From positions 3,782,001 through 3,846,000 of the forward strand of contig NZ_CP014546.1 in assembly GCF_001579805.1 (NCBI RefSeq): DNA of 64,000 nucleotides, given 5' to 3'. Positions 8,517-17,482 of the stretch are shown here, one piece after another. Source of the stretch: Pseudomonas azotoformans. Lineage in GTDB: Bacteria > Pseudomonadota > Gammaproteobacteria > Pseudomonadales > Pseudomonadaceae. Position 1 is the first letter of the stretch, and every line of letters begins with the position of its first letter. The position numbers were made by a program, and so were the translations under genes. The notes beneath the pieces are model-generated. The model worked only from the letters and a program-made list of their open reading frames with translations, did no database searches and had not been told where the DNA came from.

Positions 8517-10163
8517 TCAGATTGCATGAACCAGTTCTTTCTCCGGGGCGAGACTCCTTGTATTCGGCGAAAGGATCAGCTGCGCGGCCTTTTCCGCGAT
8601 CATCAGCGTCGGTGAACAGGTATTGCCGGACGTGATACGCGGCATGACCGACGCATCGGCAATGCGCAAGCCCGGCACGCCATGCACCCGCAGTTGCGCA
8701 TCGACCACCGCGTCTTTATCGCTGCCCATGCGGCAGGTGCCGACCGGATGGAAGATGGTCGTACCGATGCGCGCGGCGGCTTCGTGCAATTCGTCCTCGG
8801 TTTGCAGCGAATCCCCCGGCAGATATTCCACCGGTTTGAACTGGCTGAGGGCGGGTGCGGCAACAATGCGGCGTGTCAGGCGGATCGCGTCGGCGGCCAC
8901 CCGCAAGTCTTCCGGGTGGCTCAGGTAATTGGGGCGGATCAACGGTGCATCCGCCGGGTTGGCCGAGCGAATGTCGATTCGCCCCCGGCTTTGCGGGCGC
9001 AAGTCGCAGACCGATGCGGTAAACGCCGGGAAGGCGTGCAGCGGTTCGCCAAAGCGCTCAAGTGACAGTGGCTGCACATGGTATTCGAGGTTGGCCGAGG
9101 TCTGTTCCGGACCCGAGCGGGCAAATGCGCCGAGCTGGCTGGGCGCCATCGACAATGGGCCGCTGCGGTCATACAGGTAGCGCAGGCCCATGCCCATCTT
9201 GCCCCATAGCGTGCCGGCGATCTGGTTGAGGGTGCGCGCGTTTTCCAGTTTGTAGATCAGCCGCAGTTGCAGGTGGTCCTGCAAGTTGCCACCAACGCCC
9301 GGCAGTTCATGCAGTACGTCGATGCCCAAGGGTTTGAGCACACTGGACGGACCGATTCCCGAACGCTGCAAAATACCCGGTGAACCTACGGAGCCTGCGC
9401 ACAGTACGATTTCCTTGCGTGCCTTCCAACTCATCTGCTGGCCCTGCTGGCGCCCGATTACCTGGGAGGCGCGGCCGTTCTCCAGCAGTACGCGGTCAAC
9501 TTCCACTTCGGTCATCACCGTGAGGTTGGGGCGCTGGCGGACCGGCTTGAGAAACGCCTTGGCTGCATTCCAGCGCACGCCGGCCTTCTGGTTGACCTGG
9601 AAGTAGCCGCAGCCTTCGTTGTCGCCCTGGTTGAAGTCGTTGAGGGTGGCGATGCCGCTTTGCGCTGCCGCATCACGGAAGGCATCGAGGATCGGCCAGT
9701 GCAGGCGCTGCTGCTCGACGCGCCATTCGCCACCGTCGCTGTGGAACTCCGAGCCGCCGGCAAAATGGTTTTCGCTTTGCTTGAACAGGGGCAGCACGTC
9801 TTTCCAGGCCCAGCCTGCGTTGCCTTCTGCCGCCCAGCCGTCGTAATCCTGGGCCTGGCCGCGCATGTAGATCATGCCGTTGATGGACGAGCAGCCGCCC
9901 AGCACCTTGCCCCGAGGGTAACTCAACGCACGGCCTTGCAGGCCTTCCTGGGCTTCGGTCTTGAAACACCAGTCGGTGCGTGGGTTGCCGATGCAGAACA
10001 GGTAGCCGACGGGAATGTGGATCCAGGGGTAGTTGTCGCGGCCGCCGGCTTCAAGCAGCAGCACGCGGTGAGCGGGGTTGGCGGACAGTCGATTGGCCAG
10101 CAGGCAGCCCGCGGGGCCGGCGCCTACGACGATGTAATCGTATTCAGCAGTTGCAATGGGCAT
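8517..10163 (-). CDS. GMC family FAD-dependent oxidoreductase (choline/alcohol dehydrogenase type)
   Basis: A 548-residue glucose-methanol-choline oxidoreductase. The FAD site VVGAGPAGCLLANRL is at about 11-25, the first GMC signature is PRGKVLGGCSSINGMIYMRG at about 83-102, and the C-terminal active-site histidine region reads FHPVGTCRMGSD followed by SGNT. It oxidises an alcohol to the aldehyde; choline, polyethylene glycol or aliphatic alcohols are all possible. No signal peptide. It is 65 bp upstream of the MFS transporter and divergent from a LysR gene, so a regulator-enzyme-transporter unit is likely. Confidence 0.93.
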   Translation of the reverse strand: MPIATAEYDYIVVGAGPAGCLLANRLSANPAHRVLLLEAGGRDNYPWIHIPVGYLFCIGNPRTDWCFKTEAQEGLQGRALSYPRGKVLGGCSSINGMIYMRGQAQDYDGWAAEGNAGWAWKDVLPLFKQSENHFAGGSEFHSDGGEWRVEQQRLHWPILDAFRDAAAQSGIATLNDFNQGDNEGCGYFQVNQKAGVRWNAAKAFLKPVRQRPNLTVMTEVEVDRVLLENGRASQVIGRQQGQQMSWKARKEIVLCAGSVGSPGILQRSGIGPSSVLKPLGIDVLHELPGVGGNLQDHLQLRLIYKLENARTLNQIAGTLWGKMGMGLRYLYDRSGPLSMAPSQLGAFARSGPEQTSANLEYHVQPLSLERFGEPLHAFPAFTASVCDLRPQSRGRIDIRSANPADAPLIRPNYLSHPEDLRVAADAIRLTRRIVAAPALSQFKPVEYLPGDSLQTEDELHEAAARIGTTIFHPVGTCRMGSDKDAVVDAQLRVHGVPGLRIADASVMPRITSGNTCSPTLMIAEKAAQLILSPNTRSLAPEKELVHAI

Positions 10164-10204
10164 CTGAGGCCTCGCTTGTTTTTCTTATTGGCTCCATCCT
10201 AGTT

Positions 10205-10235
10205 GTTAGTTTTCGTCTTAAAAATGTTAGTTTTT
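10205..10235. promoter_or_regulatory. direct repeat between GMC gene and LysR gene
   Basis: GTTAGTTTT is repeated at 10205-10213 and 10226-10234, 21 bp apart (two helical turns), in the 129-bp AT-rich divergent control region. This is a plausible LysR binding site; no experimental support. Confidence 0.3.
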
Positions 10236-10292
10236 ACCCAGCTGCTGTGCGTTTTTAAACAGCGTGGTCGAGTTTCATGCAATGGAGGCGTC

Positions 10293-11183
10293 ATGTTCGA
10301 CTGGAATGACCTGCGGTACTTTCTGGAGCTGCAGCGCAGCGGCCGCCTGCTCACCGCCGCGCAACGCCTGAAAACCACCCACGCCACCGTCGCGCGGCAC
10401 ATCGAGGCGATCGAGAAAAGCCTCGGCACTGCTCTGTTCGTGCAGCACGCGCAGGGCTACGAGTTGACGCCCGCCGGCGAGGCCTTGCTCAAGCACGCCG
10501 AAGCCATGGAAAACGTCGCGCTGCTGGCTGAAGACGAACTGACCCACTCCGCCGCGCCCCTGGGCAAGATCCGCCTCGGCGTGGCCGAGGGATTGGGCGT
10601 GATGTTCCTGGCCAGTCGCATGGGCGGGCTATTTGATCGCTACCCCGGACTGGAAGTGGAACTGGTGGCGGTGCCGCGCTTTGTCAGCATCCTCAACCGC
10701 GAAGCGGAGATCAGCATCCACCTCGAACGCCCCAGCGTCGATCAACTGGTCACGCGCAAACTCACCGACTACCGCCTGGCCCTCTACGCCAGCCGTGCCT
10801 ACCTGGAGCGCAACCCGCCGATTGAAAAACGCGAAGACCTCGCCACGCATGCATGGATCGATTACGTGGACGACTTGCTGTTCAGCCAGGAACTCAAATT
10901 CCTCAGCAGCTTCTGCCGCAACCCCAAGGTGGTGTTCCACAGCACCAGCGTGATCGCCCAGCACCAGGCGGCGCGCTCCGGGTTGGGGATTGCGGTGTTG
11001 CCGTGCTTTATGGCGTCGGGCGATCCGGACTTGGTGCCGTTGCTGCCAGGTGAGGGGATCCAGCGCAGCTACTGGATCAGTTCGCGCCGGGAGTTGCACA
11101 AATCGGTGCGGCTGCGGGTGTTGTGGGATTACGTGGTGGAGTTGTGTGCGCGGGAGCAGGGGTTGTTGTTGGGCGAGGCCTGA
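10293..11183 (+). CDS. LysR family transcriptional regulator
   Basis: A 296-residue LysR-type regulator with HTH at about 2-60 (DWNDLRYFLELQRSGRLLTA, then HATVARHIEAIEKSLGTALF). The ATG at 10293 follows GGAGG; the frame is open 90 bp further upstream but those codons lack similarity and ribosome site. It belongs to the subgroup whose first helix starts W-N-D-L-R-Y-F, frequent next to oxidoreductase genes. Divergent from the GMC dehydrogenase, which is the likely target. Confidence 0.92.
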   Translation: MFDWNDLRYFLELQRSGRLLTAAQRLKTTHATVARHIEAIEKSLGTALFVQHAQGYELTPAGEALLKHAEAMENVALLAEDELTHSAAPLGKIRLGVAEGLGVMFLASRMGGLFDRYPGLEVELVAVPRFVSILNREAEISIHLERPSVDQLVTRKLTDYRLALYASRAYLERNPPIEKREDLATHAWIDYVDDLLFSQELKFLSSFCRNPKVVFHSTSVIAQHQAARSGLGIAVLPCFMASGDPDLVPLLPGEGIQRSYWISSRRELHKSVRLRVLWDYVVELCAREQGLLLGEA

Positions 11184-11207
11184 TGCCAGGCCTGCCCAAC
11201 AGAGGGG

Positions 11208-13067
11208 TTAGAGTTTCACCACCTGATGCACCTGCTCCGCGCAAGCCCGTGCATCCTCGATCATTTTCCCGAACGCCTTGCTGACAATCTCATCACGGCT
11301 CAACCAACGCACCTTCTGGCTCAGGCGATAGTGATAACGCAGCCCGCCATTCTTCTGCGAACCCTGCAGATCCAAGTCATACCACGGCGAACGCACCTGG
11401 CAACCCGGGATGGTTTTTTCCATCCGCCCTCCGCTCAGGGTGATGCTGTAGTCATGGGTTTGCGGGTTGCCCAGATCTAGCTCGGCCTGCTGCCCTTGGC
11501 GGCGGTAGTTGATAAAACCATCCCAACGACCCTTGAGCGATTCATCGCTATATACGTAGTCATTCGCCAGCTTTTCCAGCGCACGTTGATCATTCATTTT
11601 GGCCGTGACTGTATAGCCGTCATGCACCACAAAGCCGGTGGCCGGGCGGGTGATCTGGCAGTCGCTGATCTCGTTGCCGAAGTTGGCGCAGATGTCCTGG
11701 TCGGTGGCGGTGCTGCCTTGCTGGCGGTCGGCGACGCTCAGTTGCATCAGCGGCAGACGACTGAAGGTGATCGTGGCCTGGGTCGCTCCATCGCCTTGTT
11801 TGTCGTAGTGCACCTGTTTGTCCAGGCGCAGGGTGGTTTCGGGGCTTTCAAGCGGGATATGTTCCTCGCGCACCTGTCCCTGGGCGTCGTTGACCAGCAC
11901 CCAGCGGTCCTGGATATCGGGCATGACCTGGCCGGGGGCGAACACCGGGTTGGTCGGGTCCAGCCACCACACCTGGCCGTCCACTTCGGCGCGCACGATG
12001 GCGTGGTTCGGCGCCTGGGTGCCTGGGATCAACAGTGACTCCACCACATCGCCACGGCTGACCCACGCAGTTTCAGCCTTGATGCCACTGGCCTTGAGCA
12101 AGGCGGTCAGCAGGATTGCCAGGTCCTTGCAGTCGCCGTAACCGTGCTGTTCGATTTCAGCGAGGTTGAAGGGCACATAGCCGCGCTCTGTCGCCCGCCA
12201 ATCACCCAGGTAGCGGTAGTGATCGTTGATGTGCTGCATCAACGCGGCGACCTGTTCAGCCGGCGCCAAACCGCGTACGGCGACCACGGCAGCAGCACTT
12301 TGCGACGGCAGGTTGGCCCCGAGGATCTGGTTGTAGCGCTGCGCGAACGCCCCGAAGTACGCCTGGCGCTCCAGAGCACTGCCTACCTCGATACGCGGGA
12401 TGCGCAGCAACGCGGCGTTAGAGGCTTCGTTGATGTAATTGAGGTAGGTCGGAGCCTTTTGCACCACGTCCAGGGTCTTGCCATTTTGCGACGGCGTTAC
12501 GCTGAAACCCTCGAACAGTTCGCTGCGCCACTGTATCGGTCGCTCTGCGGTAAACCGCGCCTTGAATCGGTCGCGCCGCGCCGGGCTGGCGCCGAACTTG
12601 AGCACGTAGTGAAACTGGGTCATCAAGGGCTTGGCGGCGTGGTGCTCGCGTACGGTGTAGCGAATCTGCGTGCCGACGCGCAGGTTGGGGAAGGCCAGCG
12701 AGGTCTGTTTGTTGCGGCTGAAGCCCTGGTCCGGGTTGGGCGCGGTGCGGGTGTCGATCTGCGTCGCGTCCAGCGCCACCGGCTTGGCGCCGGGCTGGGT
12801 GGACTGTGCACTGATCACTTCAAAGGTGTCGCCTTCGGAATAATCGAAGTCGATGCGCGAAAGCATTTCGCGGCCGCTCGGCTTGAGAATCGTATAGCGA
12901 TAGGTGGTGGTGCAGTCGGTACTGGCGTCGCGGTTGAAGTGGCAGTGCAGCTCGGTGTCGCTGGCCAGCGGTGCTTCGGCCAGGGGTTGCAGCGCGGCAA
13001 ACACGCCAGGAGCAGCAAGCCCCAGGCTGATGGCGATCAGGGGGCGGTGAAACGAAAAACGGTACAT
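11208..13067 (-). CDS. DUF3857 and transglutaminase-like exported protein
   Basis: A 619-residue exported protein. The start ATG at 13067 gives a signal peptide (MYRFSFHRPLIAISLGLA ... GVFAA) after a GAGG ribosome site; an upstream in-frame GTG is less likely. An N-terminal DUF3857 beta-rich domain (about 40-200) precedes a transglutaminase-like core with the Cys-His-Asp triad visible as YGDCKDL near residue 311, then NHAIVRAEVDG and WWLDPTNP. The C-terminal third is beta-rich. Function is unknown; the family is periplasmic and may act on peptides or amides. It ends convergently with the LysR gene. Confidence 0.9.
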   Translation of the reverse strand: MYRFSFHRPLIAISLGLAAPGVFAALQPLAEAPLASDTELHCHFNRDASTDCTTTYRYTILKPSGREMLSRIDFDYSEGDTFEVISAQSTQPGAKPVALDATQIDTRTAPNPDQGFSRNKQTSLAFPNLRVGTQIRYTVREHHAAKPLMTQFHYVLKFGASPARRDRFKARFTAERPIQWRSELFEGFSVTPSQNGKTLDVVQKAPTYLNYINEASNAALLRIPRIEVGSALERQAYFGAFAQRYNQILGANLPSQSAAAVVAVRGLAPAEQVAALMQHINDHYRYLGDWRATERGYVPFNLAEIEQHGYGDCKDLAILLTALLKASGIKAETAWVSRGDVVESLLIPGTQAPNHAIVRAEVDGQVWWLDPTNPVFAPGQVMPDIQDRWVLVNDAQGQVREEHIPLESPETTLRLDKQVHYDKQGDGATQATITFSRLPLMQLSVADRQQGSTATDQDICANFGNEISDCQITRPATGFVVHDGYTVTAKMNDQRALEKLANDYVYSDESLKGRWDGFINYRRQGQQAELDLGNPQTHDYSITLSGGRMEKTIPGCQVRSPWYDLDLQGSQKNGGLRYHYRLSQKVRWLSRDEIVSKAFGKMIEDARACAEQVHQVVKL

Positions 13068-13214
13068 GGGCGCCTCGGGTGACACATTGAAACAGCTACC
13101 CGACGGGTAGCGAGAAGGCGCTGGATGATAATGGCTCGCAACTGAGAAAGCCAGGATTGTTCGACAATTAATAGAGCTGAAAGGCCCGGTTTAGAGCCTT
13201 TTCTTTGATTTGTG

Positions 13215-14315
13215 TCAGTCGTTTCGCAGTTCGAAGGCGGCGCTGGCGAGCTTCTCGCCGTTGATCAGCACATGCACGACATGCTTGCCGGGGTAATGCT
13301 TACGCGTGGTCAACTCGCGGATATGCTGCTCACGCCGAATGCTGTGATGTTCACCCGCGCCGAGGATAAACGCCTTGAGCTTGAACACTTTCGCGGCACT
13401 GTGGCCGTCGCTTTTCACGTAGTCGATGGCGTAGTCCACCACCAGTTTCTGTGGCGCGGCAGAGGAGGATTCCAGGCTGAAGGACAGGTTGATGCGTTCG
13501 CCCAGGTTGATCACCGCCGGCGTCACCTTGAGGTCATGTATCTTCACTTCGGCCTTGGCGCCGGCGCCCATGATCGTCAGCGCACGGGTGTTGCCTTGCT
13601 TGATCAGGCTGCGCAAGGCATGGCGGGCGATCCACGCAGTGTGCGGGTTATCCAGGTTCCAGCCCTCGATCAGGTTGAGCACCCAGTCCGGGTGGTCCTT
13701 GGTGATGTCATTGAGGTGGTTGGCCACGGACTTGCGCACATAGAGGCTGCTGTCGGCCTTGAGGTTGTCGAGGATCGACGCGCACAGTTCGGGGTTGGCC
13801 TGCACCTGTGCCAGGCGGAATGACCAAGGCAGGCGCGGACGCGAACCTTCGCTGGCCAGGCGGCGCACGTGTTCGTTGTCATCCAGTGACCAGGTTTGCA
13901 TCACCGCCAATGTGCGCTGGAAGTCGTGCTGCAAAAAGTGGCGGATGGCGAATTCGGCGGAGCCAAAGGTGGTGAAGTACTTGAGCGCGGCCATGGAGCG
14001 CTTGAAGTCATCCAGCCCGTAACTCGCCACGAAGTGCGGCAGGAACAGGCTGACAAACGCACTGTTCAGGCTCGGCGCCAAAGCATGGAGCAACTTGAGG
14101 GTCTGCGGATAATCCAGCGGGATCACGGCGTGCAGGCTCTCACTGACCCGTGCCATGCGCTGCATCACCGACAACTCGGCCAACCCGGCCTTGGCATGCT
14201 TGAGGAAGCCCTTGGCGTCGAACGCCGGGTACACCGCCGTCATCTCATTGGCGATGTGTTGCAGGCGTTCGACGTTGAAGATTTCCTTGAGGGCCGGGGC
14301 GCTTTGGTCGGTCAT
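13215..14315 (-). CDS. AlkC-type DNA alkylation repair glycosylase with Ig-like tail
   Basis: A 366-residue HEAT-repeat DNA glycosylase. Alpha-helical repeats fill about 1-260 (e.g. SLYVRKSVANHLNDITKDHP and IARHALRSLIKQG), the signature of the AlkC/AlkD superfamily that removes N3-alkyl-adenines without flipping the base. After residue 265 the composition changes to beta strands (VTPAVINLGERINLSFSLES), matching the immunoglobulin-like domain known in AlkC from pseudomonads. It lies 18 bp upstream of nothing related; the next gene upstream on the same strand is the glutamine-synthetase-like enzyme. Confidence 0.88.
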   Translation of the reverse strand: MTDQSAPALKEIFNVERLQHIANEMTAVYPAFDAKGFLKHAKAGLAELSVMQRMARVSESLHAVIPLDYPQTLKLLHALAPSLNSAFVSLFLPHFVASYGLDDFKRSMAALKYFTTFGSAEFAIRHFLQHDFQRTLAVMQTWSLDDNEHVRRLASEGSRPRLPWSFRLAQVQANPELCASILDNLKADSSLYVRKSVANHLNDITKDHPDWVLNLIEGWNLDNPHTAWIARHALRSLIKQGNTRALTIMGAGAKAEVKIHDLKVTPAVINLGERINLSFSLESSSAAPQKLVVDYAIDYVKSDGHSAAKVFKLKAFILGAGEHHSIRREQHIRELTTRKHYPGKHVVHVLINGEKLASAAFELRND

Positions 14316-14333
14316 CGGTGATTCCAGTGGCGT

Positions 14334-15680
14334 TTAGAGAAACCAGCGGTATTCCCGCGCGTTGATCTCTTGTTGGAAGGCCAGGTGATCCTGGCGTTTG
14401 TTTTCGCAGTACACGTCGACAAATTCGGCGCCCAGCTTATCGCGCAATACCGCTTGATGCTGCATGGCGCGCACGGCGTCGAGCATGTCCAACGGGAAGT
14501 CGGTGCCGCTGCTGCGGTCCTCGTTCAGCGGGGCGATGGGTTCGCGCTTGGCTTCCAGGCCGTGCTCCAGGCCGACGAGGATCGCCGCCAGCACCAGGTA
14601 CGGGTTGGCATCGGCACTGGCCAGGCGGTGCTCGATGCGCAGGTTGCGTGGGTCGGACTCGGGAATGCGCACGCACGCGTCACGGTCTTCAAAGCCCCAG
14701 CTGGCGCGGGTGGCGGCGTTGACCGTACCGCCCAGGCGGCGGAAGGCGTTGTGGTTCGGCGAGAAGATCGGCATGCAGTGGGGCAGCAACTCCAGGCAGC
14801 CGGCCACGGCATGCCGCAACGGTTGCTGCTGGTGCGCCGCCAGCAGGTTATTGCCCGCGCCGTCATACAGGCTGACATGCACATGCATGCCGCTACCAGG
14901 GTATTGCAGGTACGGCTTGGCCATGAAGCTGGCGCGGTAACCGTGCTTGAGCGCCACGCCACGGGTGCTGCGGCAGAACAGGGCGGCCCAGTCGGCGGCG
15001 CGCAGGCCGTCATCGAGGTGACCGAAGTTGATCTCGAACTGGCCGGGGCCGATCTCGGCAGTGATCACCGTGATATCGATGCCTTGGTCCTTGGCGGTGT
15101 GCGCCATGTCATCCAGCACTTCGCTGAAGCGTGACAGCCGTTCGATATGCAGGTTGGGCTGGTCGTCGGCGTCATCGCTCAGCGGGTCGCGGGCGAATTG
15201 CGGCAGGCCGTTGTCGAGTTTTTTGTCGAACAGGTAGAACTCCAATTCAAAAGCCACCACCGGGTGGATGCCCTTGTGGTGCAGGCGCTCCAGCACCTTG
15301 GCCAGCACTTCGCGGGGTTCGAATTCGATGGGCGCTTCGGTGCCGTCCGAGGTGATCAGCATCTGGCCCAGGGGTTGCGACTCCCAGCTCACTGGCTTGA
15401 GCGTGCCTGGCACCAGACGGCGGTTGGCATCCGGATCGCCGTCGTTGAAACAGTAGTCACCGATCTTGAACAGGCCACCCTGGGCCCCCAGCAACACTGC
15501 GTTTTGCGGCAGTTTCAACGGGCTGCCGGCGGCGACTTTTTCCAGCATCTCGATGGGGTATCGCTTGCCGTAGAAATGCCCGGGAATGTCCAGGGCGATC
15601 AGGTCGACGTAACGCACGTCGGGGTGGTTCTGGCGAAAGGTCCGGACTTCAGCCAGTAGGGAGGCAGGATGGCTTTTCAC
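14334..15680 (-). CDS. glutamine synthetase family protein (gamma-glutamylpolyamine synthetase type)
   Basis: A 448-residue glutamine-synthetase-fold ligase. Metal and ATP motifs are visible: FELEFYLF, EIGPGQFEINFGH, GSGMHVHVSLYD and a C-terminal RIEHRLASADANPYLVLAA. Proteins of this length paired with an XRE-cupin regulator resemble PuuA / SpuI, which glutamylate putrescine or other amines with ATP. A GTG start at 15680 is chosen because AGGAG lies 8 nt upstream; the frame extends to another GTG at 15707 that overlaps the regulator's stop. It follows the regulator by 11 bp, so both are in one operon. Substrate is inferred. Confidence 0.88.
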   Translation of the reverse strand: MKSHPASLLAEVRTFRQNHPDVRYVDLIALDIPGHFYGKRYPIEMLEKVAAGSPLKLPQNAVLLGAQGGLFKIGDYCFNDGDPDANRRLVPGTLKPVSWESQPLGQMLITSDGTEAPIEFEPREVLAKVLERLHHKGIHPVVAFELEFYLFDKKLDNGLPQFARDPLSDDADDQPNLHIERLSRFSEVLDDMAHTAKDQGIDITVITAEIGPGQFEINFGHLDDGLRAADWAALFCRSTRGVALKHGYRASFMAKPYLQYPGSGMHVHVSLYDGAGNNLLAAHQQQPLRHAVAGCLELLPHCMPIFSPNHNAFRRLGGTVNAATRASWGFEDRDACVRIPESDPRNLRIEHRLASADANPYLVLAAILVGLEHGLEAKREPIAPLNEDRSSGTDFPLDMLDAVRAMQHQAVLRDKLGAEFVDVYCENKRQDHLAFQQEINAREYRWFL

Positions 15681-15691
15681 GGGTGTAGCTC

Positions 15692-16249
15692 CTAGTTGTA
15701 AACCCACAGCACGCGGGCGGGCAGGTCAGTCAGGTTGGCGTAGCGGCAATGGGCAAAGCTGGCCAAGTGGAAACTGTCGCCTGGGAGGAGGGTGACTGAA
15801 TCGGCTTCACCTTCCACCCATAGCGTCAGCTCGCCTTCCAGCACAAAACCGGCCTGTTCGGCACGGTCGCTCATGGTTTGTTCACCGCTGTTGGCTCCGG
15901 GGGCCAACAGGCTGTCGAGCATTGAAAAGGCTCCGTTCATGCTCGGCGAGACGAGGATGTCGGTGATGCCATTGGCGTAATACACCGTGCGCCGCTCATT
16001 GGGGCGGGTAATCCAGTCCACGGCCTTGGGTTTGGGCTGGCTGTAGAAATAGGTGGTGGGTACATCGAGGGCGTGGCTGATAGCAGTAAGATCCGCCACG
16101 GTTGGGCGCGACAGGCCGCGCTCGACCTGGGACAGAAAACCCACGGATCGCTCGATTTCTTTAGCGAGCTGGGCCAGGGTGAGCTTCTTGTGCTTGCGCA
16201 GGTCGTGGATCAGCGCGGCGAGGGTGGCGAGTTCTTCTTGAGGTGTCAT
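15692..16249 (-). CDS. XRE-cupin transcriptional regulator (PuuR-like)
   Basis: About 185 residues: an N-terminal Cro/C1 helix-turn-helix (LTLAQLAKEIERSVGFLSQVERGLS in two pieces, about 23-48) and a C-terminal cupin domain (AGFVLEGELTLWVEGE, then LLPGDSFHLASF) that binds a small ligand. The architecture is that of PuuR/PauR regulators of polyamine catabolism. Two starts are possible, ATG 16273 and ATG 16249; the second gives the usual length, and both lie in a perfect palindrome that is probably its own operator. It is first in an operon with the glutamine-synthetase-like gene. Confidence 0.88.
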   Translation of the reverse strand: MTPQEELATLAALIHDLRKHKKLTLAQLAKEIERSVGFLSQVERGLSRPTVADLTAISHALDVPTTYFYSQPKPKAVDWITRPNERRTVYYANGITDILVSPSMNGAFSMLDSLLAPGANSGEQTMSDRAEQAGFVLEGELTLWVEGEADSVTLLPGDSFHLASFAHCRYANLTDLPARVLWVYN

Positions 16250-16274
16250 GAAATTTATTTCGATAAATTTCATG
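16247..16274. promoter_or_regulatory. perfect palindrome over the start of the XRE-cupin regulator
   Basis: CATGAAATTTAT (16247-16258) and ATAAATTTCATG (16263-16274) are exact reverse complements with a 4-nt spacer. It covers both candidate start codons of the regulator at 15692, so binding there would block transcription or translation of its own operon. The regulator-operator match is inference. Confidence 0.6.
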
Positions 16275-16332
16275 AAAAATTACAGGATTTATTTCACAGA
16301 GGCAATGGGGTATCAGCCGCGGCTGAATCCCC

Positions 16333-16464
16333 TGTGGCGAGGGAGCTTGCTCCCGCTGGGGCGCGAAGCGGCCCCAACTCAAACACCGCGTTCGTTCAGA
16401 TAGGTCGCGCTGACGTTTTTTGGGGCTGCTGCGCAGCCCAGCGGGAGCAAGCTCCCTCGCCACA
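16333..16464. repeat. REP doublet (REPIN) next to a RAYT gene
   Basis: Two inverted REP sequences: TGTGGCGAGGGAGCTTGCTC starts at 16333 (arm to 16360) and its reverse complement ends at 16464 (arm from 16437). Each arm is 28 bp and contains the GAGGGAGCTTGCTCCC core found in many copies in fluorescens-group genomes. The 76-bp middle holds a further GGGGC/GCCCC pair. The doublet lies 94 bp upstream of the RAYT gene, as expected for the cognate element. Confidence 0.88.
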
Positions 16465-16557
16465 ATGGGGGGGGAAATATGAGGAAATTGAACTGAGCAG
16501 AAAGATGGGCGGTGACTGCTAGCTTGAATTGATCTCTTATCCATTCACAGGAGCTGT

Positions 16558-17019
16558 GTGTTGCTTCAGAAGCCCAACTCTCATCTGTTGCGTCGTGGTC
16601 GCTATTCAGAAACAGGTCGTGCCTATTTGGTGACCGCTGTGGTTTACCAACGCCGGCCAGTATTTACCGACTTTTATCTGGGTCGGTTACTGGTGGCAGA
16701 ACTCAAACAGGCCCATGACCTCGGCAGGGTTGAATCTCTCGCATGGGTCATCATGCCGGACCATTTCCATTGGCTGTTTGAGTTACGGGATGCATCGTTG
16801 CCCCAGGTTATGCAGAGGGTGAAATCCAGGAGTACGCTGGCGATCAATCGAGCCTGTGGCACACAGGGCGCTTTTTGGCAGAGCGGATACCATGACCGTG
16901 CAGCACGTGCCGAGGAAGACCTTATTCCCATCGCACGCTACATCATCGGTAACCCCTTGCGAGCGGGTTTGGTGGCGCGCATAGGCGACTACCCACTCTG
17001 GGACGCCGCCTGGTTATGA
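16558..17019 (+). CDS. REP-associated tyrosine transposase (RAYT)
   Basis: A 153-residue single-strand-specific Y1/HUH nuclease of the IS200/IS605-related RAYT family, which cleaves and moves REP hairpins. The HUH motif is H69-F70-H71 in MPDHFHWL; the catalytic tyrosine is likely Y128 in ARYIIGNPLRAGLV; WQSGYHDR is also typical. Start is GTG 16558 or TTG 16561 after an AGGAG; the latter gives better spacing. Length is complete, with no frameshift, so it may be active. RAYT genes are vertically kept, single-copy and flanked by their REPs, which is seen here. Confidence 0.92.
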   Translation: MLLQKPNSHLLRRGRYSETGRAYLVTAVVYQRRPVFTDFYLGRLLVAELKQAHDLGRVESLAWVIMPDHFHWLFELRDASLPQVMQRVKSRSTLAINRACGTQGAFWQSGYHDRAARAEEDLIPIARYIIGNPLRAGLVARIGDYPLWDAAWL

Positions 17020-17096
17020 AGGCCACAGGTGGATTGAATGATCATGCGCGGCGGCGGTCCGAACTTGGGTAAGCATCATTCATTGAAGGAGCACCC

Positions 17097-17405
17097 ATGA
17101 AGTCCAAATCCCTGATCGCCTCGCTGCTGGTCGCTACCAGCCTGTCCACCGCCAGCTTCATCGTGCAAGCCGGTGATACCCCTCAGGAAACCGTGCAACC
17201 TTCGAACATCAATACCCGTGACTTGAAAGAAGGCGACCGCGCGCCCGATATCTTGATGCGCAAGGAGTCGGCCGTCAGTGACTGGAAGAAACGCGGCCTC
17301 AAGCAGCCTGAAGAAGACAGCCAGTGGGCGCGGGTGGGCGATAGGTTTGTGCTGCTCAAGACAACCAACGGCACCATTCTTGAGATCACTCCCGTCAAGA
17401 AATGA
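17097..17405 (+). CDS. RcnB-like periplasmic protein
   Basis: A 102-residue exported protein. The signal peptide is MKSKSLIASLLVATSLSTAS ... VQA, and the mature part has the RcnB-type pattern: LKEGDRAPD, a VSDWKKRGL segment, then PEEDSQWARVGDRFVLL. RcnB in E. coli is a periplasmic factor tied to nickel/cobalt efflux, but most Pseudomonas homologues are uncharacterised, and no metal ligands (His/Cys) stand out here. AGGAG is 5 nt before the ATG. It is a single gene between RAYT and an MFS exporter. Confidence 0.8.
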   Translation: MKSKSLIASLLVATSLSTASFIVQAGDTPQETVQPSNINTRDLKEGDRAPDILMRKESAVSDWKKRGLKQPEEDSQWARVGDRFVLLKTTNGTILEITPVKK

Positions 17406-17482
17406 CCTTGTATTTCTGCCCTGTTCCTGAGTTAAGGTAGCCGGCTGAAAAGGTCGCGTTACCTTCAAGGAAAGAGAGCAGG

